A DNA stretch of 37,665 nt from Acidobacteriota bacterium. GTDB taxonomy: Bacteria; Acidobacteriota; Thermoanaerobaculia; Gp7-AA8. The stretch is taken from positions 1 through 37,665 of the forward strand of contig JAFAOU010000232.1 of assembly GCA_019247495.1 (NCBI GenBank), written 5' to 3'. This document shows positions 32,807-37,665 of this stretch, piece after piece (positions within the stretch are counted from its first letter, which is position 1; each line of letters begins with the position of its first letter). The notes beneath the pieces were generated by a model that saw only the letters and a program-made list of their open reading frames with translations, was not told the origin of the DNA and ran no database searches. A program made the position numbers and the translations under genes.

Positions 32807-32807
32807 C

Positions 32808-33683
32808 CTATTTCTTCGCTTCGCTCACCAATGTCGCGAGCCAGGCGTCGGTCTTGATGAACCCCTTGCCCCAGGAATCCCACGGCGCGAGGATCTTGTC
32901 GGCTTTCATCTGATCGAGGGTCTTGCCGGCCGCGAGCGCTTCGGCGACGGCTTTCGAAGTGCCGCGGAGAACCTCGGCGAATGCGCGCAGGCCGGCTTTG
33001 TCGGAGAGCGGGCCGTGACCGGGGATCACTTTCGCGTCGTCGGGCATCGTTGACAGGACCTTGTCGATGGCTGCGAGCATCCCCTTCACGCTGCCGCCGT
33101 TGTCGGTGTCGACGAACGGGTACATGCCGTTGAAGAAGTCGTCGCCCATGTGAACCACGTTGGACTGCGTGAAGAAGATGATCGAGTCGCCGTCGGTGTG
33201 GCCGTGAGGGAAGTGGACGGCGCGGACGTCTTCGCCATTCACGTGAATCGTGGCGCGGTCGTTGAACGTGATCACCGGCAGCGCATCTTTCGGCGCGGGC
33301 GGAGTGGAGCCGCCGATGTTTTTGGAACCGGCGGCGAGGCGCGTGCGGACGTTTTCGTGAGCGATGATCGGAGCATCTTTGCCGAAGATCGCGTTGCCGC
33401 CCGTGTGATCGCCGTGGTAGTGCGTGTTGAGGATGAACTTGATCGGTTTCGCCGTGATGCCGTGCAACGCTTCGCGAATCTTGGGTGCGAGCGGCGCGAA
33501 CTGGTCGTCGACGATGACGATGCCGTCGTCGCCCGACGACACGCCGATGTTGCCGCCGGCGCCTGTGAGCATGTACACGGTACCGGCGACCTTCTGCACC
33601 TTGATCTCGATCTTGCTGTAATCCTGCTGGGCGAAAGCGGAAGTGGCGGCGAAGGCGAAAACGGCGATCATCAATTTGCGCAT
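32808..33683 (-). CDS. Secreted metallo-beta-lactamase-fold hydrolase
   Basis: 291 residues with a signal peptide (1-19, RKLMIAVFAFAATSAFA). The metal motif HxHxDH is complete at H88, H90, D92, H93 (NTHYHGDHTGG); further ligands are in HFPHGHTDGDS and VIPGHGPLS. The C-terminus is helical. Many such periplasmic proteins are not lactamases, so beta-lactam cleavage is not claimed. The ATG at 33683 was chosen for the signal peptide. The gene is divergent from the HExxH gene, with 15 nt between starts. Confidence 0.9.
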   Translation of the reverse strand: MRKLMIAVFAFAATSAFAQQDYSKIEIKVQKVAGTVYMLTGAGGNIGVSSGDDGIVIVDDQFAPLAPKIREALHGITAKPIKFILNTHYHGDHTGGNAIFGKDAPIIAHENVRTRLAAGSKNIGGSTPPAPKDALPVITFNDRATIHVNGEDVRAVHFPHGHTDGDSIIFFTQSNVVHMGDDFFNGMYPFVDTDNGGSVKGMLAAIDKVLSTMPDDAKVIPGHGPLSDKAGLRAFAEVLRGTSKAVAEALAAGKTLDQMKADKILAPWDSWGKGFIKTDAWLATLVSEAKK

Positions 33684-33698
33684 GGCGGCGGATTGTAA

Positions 33699-34010
33699 AT
33701 GAGGTCTGGCGAAGCGATCGTTCGCGTCGGATATCCGTGGTGGCTGCGCCCCTTTCTGCAACGCCGCACCATCGCCATCACGCTCGGGCGCCGCGTCTAC
33801 ATCGCGGAGGGACACGCCAGCGATGCGCTTCTGCGGCATGAGCTGGTGCACGTCCGCCAGGCAGGCGAGCTGGGAGTTCTTCGATTCCTCTGGCGTTACG
33901 CCGCCGAGTACCTGCGGAACCGGCGCCGCGGGATGCCGCACGATGACGCCTACCGCGCGATCTCATTCGAAGTGGAAGCGTTCGCTGCCGAAGAGAGTCA
34001 ACCCGTATAA
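33699..34010 (+). CDS. Small HExxH (zincin-like) protein
   Basis: 103 residues with H47-E48-L49-V50-H51 (LLRHELVHVRQ), the zinc-binding and catalytic motif of metallopeptidases. E91, E93 or E97 (SFEVEAFAAEE) could be the third ligand. The N-terminus is basic with Trp-rich YPWWLRPFL. There is no signal peptide. It resembles minimal DUF4157-like domains. The size makes it a stripped-down zincin; activity is inferred. The TAA stop is embedded in a TATAAT sequence at 34006-34011 that may serve the next gene. Confidence 0.7.
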   Translation: MRSGEAIVRVGYPWWLRPFLQRRTIAITLGRRVYIAEGHASDALLRHELVHVRQAGELGVLRFLWRYAAEYLRNRRRGMPHDDAYRAISFEVEAFAAEESQPV

Positions 34011-34032
34011 TCGCCTCTTCGCGAACATCCTG

Positions 34033-35193
34033 ATGATCCAATTCCACGCGCTCGAAATCCCGCAGCTGGAACGCTTTCTGGAGCGCCAGAAAGCGGGCCT
34101 CTCACTCAAGAGCGACATCGATCTCGATCTCATCCTCCGGCAGATCCTGCAGAAGGCCAACGAGTTCGTGCCGTCGGAATCGGGATCCATCCTCCTCGAC
34201 GATCCTTTCCGCAAAGTGGCGACGCGGCGCGACAACGAGCTGGTCTTCATCGCCACCTTCGGTCACGCCAGCCGCAACCTCATCGGCCAGCGGCTCTCCG
34301 CGAAGTTCGGGATCGTGGGGCAGGTCTACCAGACCGGCACGCCCTACGTTTCCGCGGACGTGAAGGAGGACGACTTCTTCTACGCCGAGTTCGACGAGCA
34401 GCTCGGTCACAAGACGCACTCAGTCGTCTGCGTGCCCATCTACATCGGCAAGACCGTCTGCGGCGTGCTCGAGCTGATCAACCGCCTCGACGGCAACATC
34501 TTCACGGAGCGCGACAAAACGCTGCTCGAGATCTTCGCCGGCTACACCTCCTTCACGCTGCAGAACGCGCTCGACGCCAAGCGCGCGCATGAGCTGGCGA
34601 AGAAGGACGACCTGACCGGTCTTTACAACGATCGCTGGTTCAACGTTCGCCTCACCGAGACGCTGTCGGACGCGCGCAAGAGCGGCAACGAAGCGGTGCT
34701 GATCTTCATGGACCTCGATCGCTTCAAAGCGATCAACGACGGTCACGGGCACCTCGCCGGCAGCCAGGTGCTGCGCGAGATCGGCTTCCTCCTGAAACGG
34801 ATCGTCCAGCAGGGCGACGCCACCGTGGCGCGCTACGGCGGCGATGAATTCGTAATCGTTCTTCCGAACACGAAGCTGGACGATGGCATCGCCGTTTGCG
34901 AGGACATCCGACGCACCATCGAGGAGACGGAGTTCCTGGCGCGCGAGTGGGGTTTCAGCATGCCGCCGCTCCACCTTGCCGGCCTCCTCTCCGCCTCCCT
35001 CGGCATCGCTCAACATCTGGCGGTCACCGATTCGAACGAGTCGATCGATCAGGAGAAAAGTGATCTCCTCCGCCGCGCCGACGCTGCCATGTACCGCGCT
35101 AAATCGCTCGGCAAGAATGTCGTCGTCGTGAGCAGGGTGGGGGAGGAGTTACAACCAGCCTCGGTGGCCCGGGCGGGAGTCGTGGATCGGTAG
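34033..35193 (+). CDS. GAF-GGDEF diguanylate cyclase
   Basis: 386 residues. A GAF sensor domain (about 30-190: FVPSESGSILLDD, LSAKFGIVGQVYQTGTPYV) is followed by a GGDEF domain (about 200-370: DDLTGLYNDRWF, MDLDRFKAINDGHGH, RYGGDEFVIVLP). The intact GGDEF predicts synthesis of cyclic di-GMP. The RxxD inhibitory site that normally lies just upstream is absent, so product inhibition may be lacking. The start was set at ATG 34033 (the reading frame is open further upstream but overlaps the HExxH gene). TATAAT at 34006-34011 lies 21 nt before it. Confidence 0.9.
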   Translation: MIQFHALEIPQLERFLERQKAGLSLKSDIDLDLILRQILQKANEFVPSESGSILLDDPFRKVATRRDNELVFIATFGHASRNLIGQRLSAKFGIVGQVYQTGTPYVSADVKEDDFFYAEFDEQLGHKTHSVVCVPIYIGKTVCGVLELINRLDGNIFTERDKTLLEIFAGYTSFTLQNALDAKRAHELAKKDDLTGLYNDRWFNVRLTETLSDARKSGNEAVLIFMDLDRFKAINDGHGHLAGSQVLREIGFLLKRIVQQGDATVARYGGDEFVIVLPNTKLDDGIAVCEDIRRTIEETEFLAREWGFSMPPLHLAGLLSASLGIAQHLAVTDSNESIDQEKSDLLRRADAAMYRAKSLGKNVVVVSRVGEELQPASVARAGVVDR

Positions 35194-35230
35194 ATCGCGT
35201 CATCCTGACAGCCACTACACTACGCGCCGA

Positions 35231-36454
35231 ATGAACCTCTCCCGGCAGATCGCCTGGCGGTATCTGCGGCGTCCGACCGATCGGCTTGTTTCCGCTGTCG
35301 GATTCGTGTCCGTTCTCGGATTGGTCATCGGCGTCATGGCGCTGGTGATCTCGATGGCGCTGATGACCGGGTATCGCGGCGACCTGCAGCGAAAACTTCT
35401 CGGTGGCAACGCGGAGATCTTTGTCTACTCCGTCGGCGGACCGATCGAAGACACGGAGCGGCTCGTCGCCGCCGTGCGCGGGACGCCGGGGGTGGCCGAG
35501 GCCGCGCCGGTGTTGTTCAAGAGCGCGCTGGTGACGACGGAGCGAAGCTCGACCGGCACCGAGACGATGCTCAAAGGAATCGAGCCGGCGCGGGCGGCGG
35601 AATCGCAGATGCTGGCGAAGATCGTCGGGCCGCGGCGCGCGTTCAACACGCGGGAAGGGGAGCGCGGCGTCGCGGTTGGACGCTACCTAGCCACAAAACT
35701 CGGCGTGACCGCGGGGCAGTCGATCAGCATCACCGTTCCAGTCGAGGACAACGGCAGTTTTCTGCCGCGCAGCGCGTCGTTCGTCGTCACGAACGTCTTC
35801 GACACCGGCTTTTACGAATTCGATGCCCGCTGGCTCTTCATCGATCTGCACGAAGCGGAATCGCTGCTCAACGCGCCGGGCGCGGCGAATCTGCTCGAGG
35901 TGAAACTCGTCCCAGGCGCCGATCTCGACGCGGTCTCGAAGGCCATCGACGCGCGCACGCAGCATCGCTACGCCGTCAGTGACTGGCGCGACATGAACCG
36001 GCAGCTTTTTTCGATGCTGAAGATCCAGCAACTCGTGCTGTTCATCGTGATCGGCCTGATCGTGTTCGTGTCGACGTTCAACATCGTGTCGACGCTGATC
36101 ATGACCGTGCACGAGAAGCGGAAGGAGATCGGAATCCTGGCGTCGATGGGCGCGGAGTCGGGCACCGTCAGCCGGATCTTCGTCTGGTACGGCACGATGG
36201 TCGGTCTCCTCGGCACCGCCACCGGCATGCTCCTCGGCGTGGTGATCTGCTGGGTGATCACGCGCTACCACCTCGTGTCGTTCCCCCCGGAGATTGCGCA
36301 GGTCTACTTTGTTTCGTCAATCCCGTTCGTGACGCGGCCGATCGATCTGACGATCATCGGCACGTTCTCGCTGGCGGTCTCGTTCGGCGCGACGATCCTG
36401 CCGTCGCTACGGGCAGCGAGGTTGAATCCGGTCGAAGCGCTGCGGCACGAGTAA
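35231..36454 (+). CDS. Lipoprotein-releasing-type ABC permease (LolC/E-like)
   Basis: 407 residues: one N-terminal membrane helix (about 22-46, FVSVLGLVIGVMALVISMAL), a large periplasmic domain, and three C-terminal helices. MNLSRQIAWRYLRRP and the end SLRAARLNPVEALRHE are typical of LolC/LolE, which release lipoproteins from the inner membrane for transport to the outer membrane. The KEIGILASMGAESGTVSRIF motif couples to the ATPase. No lolD ATPase is visible nearby downstream, where an unrelated gene (carA) follows. LolC versus LolE cannot be told apart here. Confidence 0.88.
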   Translation: MNLSRQIAWRYLRRPTDRLVSAVGFVSVLGLVIGVMALVISMALMTGYRGDLQRKLLGGNAEIFVYSVGGPIEDTERLVAAVRGTPGVAEAAPVLFKSALVTTERSSTGTETMLKGIEPARAAESQMLAKIVGPRRAFNTREGERGVAVGRYLATKLGVTAGQSISITVPVEDNGSFLPRSASFVVTNVFDTGFYEFDARWLFIDLHEAESLLNAPGAANLLEVKLVPGADLDAVSKAIDARTQHRYAVSDWRDMNRQLFSMLKIQQLVLFIVIGLIVFVSTFNIVSTLIMTVHEKRKEIGILASMGAESGTVSRIFVWYGTMVGLLGTATGMLLGVVICWVITRYHLVSFPPEIAQVYFVSSIPFVTRPIDLTIIGTFSLAVSFGATILPSLRAARLNPVEALRHE

Positions 36455-36456
36455 CG

Positions 36457-36564
36457 TCGTAGCGCCGTCGGCTCGACGGCTGGACCGCCGCCGGCTCGGC
36501 GGCGCTTAGTCACAGCTGCCAGCGAGCCGCTGGCGCTACAGCCGTCGAGCCGACGGCGCTACGA
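36457..36564. repeat. Nested palindrome with 25-bp perfect outer arms
   Basis: The outer arms 36457-36481 and 36540-36564 are exact reverse complements (TCGTAGCGCCGTCGGCTCGA opens the left). Inside is a second, imperfect pair (GCCGCCGGCTCGGCGGCGC and GCCAGCGAGCCGCTGGCGC). It fills the gap between the LolC/E-like gene and carA and is related to 4589-4637. Confidence 0.88.
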
Positions 36565-36574
36565 GACTGCACCG

Positions 36575-36580
36575 TATAAT
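36575..36580 (+). promoter_or_regulatory. Perfect TATAAT box just before carA
   Basis: TATAAT at 36575-36580 ends 9 nt before the carA ATG. A transcript beginning 6-8 nt after the box would have almost no leader. No -35 consensus is seen; the expected place lies in the arm of the palindrome. Confidence 0.5.
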
Positions 36581-36589
36581 CCGCGCCCA

Positions 36590-37665
36590 ATGTCCGCGCG
36601 CCTCATTCTCGAAGATGGAACCGTGTACGACGGCGAGGCGTTCGGCGCCACTGCCAACTCCATCGGCGAAGTCGTTTTCAATACCTCGCTGACCGGATAT
36701 CAGGAGATCGCCACCGATCCTTCGTATCGATTTCAGATCGTGGTGATGACGTATCCGCACATCGGAAACTACGGGATCGAAGCGGCGGTCGCGCAGCACG
36801 AGCAGGCGCAAGTAGCGGGGTTCGTCGTTCGTGACGCGATCGCCGAGCCGTCGAACGCGCTGTCGGAGATGCCGCTGGCCGACTATTTCGCGCGCAACGG
36901 CATCTCGGCGATTCAGGGCATCGACACACGTGCGCTGACACGCCGCATCCGCAACCAAGGTGCGATGCGCGGCATGATCACGAGTGAGAACGAACGCAGC
37001 GTCGAATCGATCGTCGACGAAATCCGCCGCGCGCCGTCGATGAGCGGACTCGATCTCGTGCAGCGCGTGACGGCGTTGCGCCCGTACACGTTCGACGAGC
37101 CGCCCGCGAAACCGACGAAACGCATCGCGCTCTACGATTTCGGCGTCAAGCGAGACATCCTCCGCCATCTTTCGCAGGAAGGTTGCGACGTCACCGTCTA
37201 TCCCGCCACCACGCACGCGGACGAAATCCTCGCGCAGAATTTCGATGGCGTGATGCTTTCGAATGGACCGGGCGATCCCGAGCCGGTGACGTACGCGCAG
37301 GAGAACATCCGCCATCTCATCGGCAAGGTCCCGATCTTCGGCATCTGCTTAGGCCACCAACTTCTCGGACTCGCGCTCGGCGGCCACACCTACAAGCTGA
37401 AGTTTGGACATCGCGGCGGCAATCATCCGGTCAAGGATCTGCGCACCGGACGCGTCGAGATCACGGCGCAGAATCACGGTTTCGCGGTCGATCCCGACTC
37501 GCTGAACGCGAACGAAATCGAACACACGCACATCAATCTCAACGACCAGACGCTGGAAGGTTTCCGGCACAAGAGCGAGCCGGTGCTGGCCGTGCAATAT
37601 CACCCCGAGGCCGCGCCGGGGCCGCATGACTCCTTCCATCTGTTCGGCGAGTTCATGAATTTGAT
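36590..37665 (+). CDS. carA: Carbamoyl-phosphate synthase small subunit (5' part)
   Basis: Glutamine amidotransferase subunit that passes ammonia to CarB for arginine and pyrimidine synthesis. 358 codons are in the window; the gene runs off the right edge near its end. The N-terminal domain opens MSARLILEDGTVYDGEAFG and includes FNTSLTGYQEIATDPSY. The class I glutaminase triad is visible: C253 (FGICLGHQLLG), H338 and E340 (QYHPEAAPGPHDS). SNGPGDPEP forms the oxyanion region. The ATG at 36590 is preceded by a TATAAT box and no ribosome site. Confidence 0.96.
   Translation, partial: MSARLILEDGTVYDGEAFGATANSIGEVVFNTSLTGYQEIATDPSYRFQIVVMTYPHIGNYGIEAAVAQHEQAQVAGFVVRDAIAEPSNALSEMPLADYFARNGISAIQGIDTRALTRRIRNQGAMRGMITSENERSVESIVDEIRRAPSMSGLDLVQRVTALRPYTFDEPPAKPTKRIALYDFGVKRDILRHLSQEGCDVTVYPATTHADEILAQNFDGVMLSNGPGDPEPVTYAQENIRHLIGKVPIFGICLGHQLLGLALGGHTYKLKFGHRGGNHPVKDLRTGRVEITAQNHGFAVDPDSLNANEIEHTHINLNDQTLEGFRHKSEPVLAVQYHPEAAPGPHDSFHLFGEFMNL

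Overview
The window is about 37.7 kb of GC-rich bacterial chromosome. It looks like a free-living diderm (Gram-negative): there is a TolC-type outer-membrane channel, a TonB-like protein, LolC/E-type and MacB-type permeases, and RodA. The gene mix (DUF4388, DUF4013, DUF2085, DUF1499 and YIP1 proteins beside housekeeping genes) and the many short palindromic intergenic repeats remind me of uncultured Acidobacteriota (Thermoanaerobaculia-like). That placement is inference; no rRNA gene is present to prove it. I found no tRNA, rRNA, CRISPR array, transposase, integrase or phage gene. Most genes are ordinary chromosomal genes in short operons with 1-4 nt overlaps.

Layout: 59-1250 (+) holds a small zinc-ribbon-like protein overlapping hemB. 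1327-4541 (-) is a lipoate/iron-sulfur cluster: a LipB-Nudix fusion, lipA, a 2Fe-2S ferredoxin, a ferritin-like protein and an A-type Fe-S carrier-like protein. 4724-6265 (+) is an animal-type haem peroxidase. 6312-7685 (-) is a lipoylated E2 acyltransferase, a likely customer of the lipoate genes. 7764-14605 is a mixed stretch: YdeI-like, DJ-1/PfpI, a two-TM protein with an XRE regulator, a large two-domain glycosyltransferase, DUF5655, DUF1499, a divergent PAP2-like membrane protein and three very small proteins, two of them Cys-rich. 14219-20268 (-) is one operon for a tripartite efflux system: tolC-like, YIP1 protein, adaptor, MacB-like ATPase and permease, then an ACT-domain protein. 20558-22957 (-) carries the two ATPases of a peptide (Dpp/Opp) importer. 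23014-25943 holds a frameshifted DUF4258 gene, an agmatinase/arginase-family enzyme, an MFS transporter and a VanZ-like protein. 25943-28215 (-) has rodA and a TonB-like gene. 28287-32771 (+) has DUF4013, DUF2085, a DUF4388 regulator-like protein and an ABC-2 exporter pair. 32808-37665 has a secreted metallo-beta-lactamase-fold hydrolase, a small HExxH protein, a GAF-GGDEF protein, a LolC/E-like permease and the 5' part of carA.

Two themes stand out. First, the lipB-lipA-fdx-ferritin-like-IscA-like cluster suggests a dedicated supply line for LipA, which sacrifices an Fe-S cluster in each turnover; it also carries an unusual LipB-Nudix fusion. Second, the window has several families of short palindromic repeats, and most copies start or end within a few bases of a stop codon, sometimes supplying it. 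One copy sits in frame inside an ABC permease gene.
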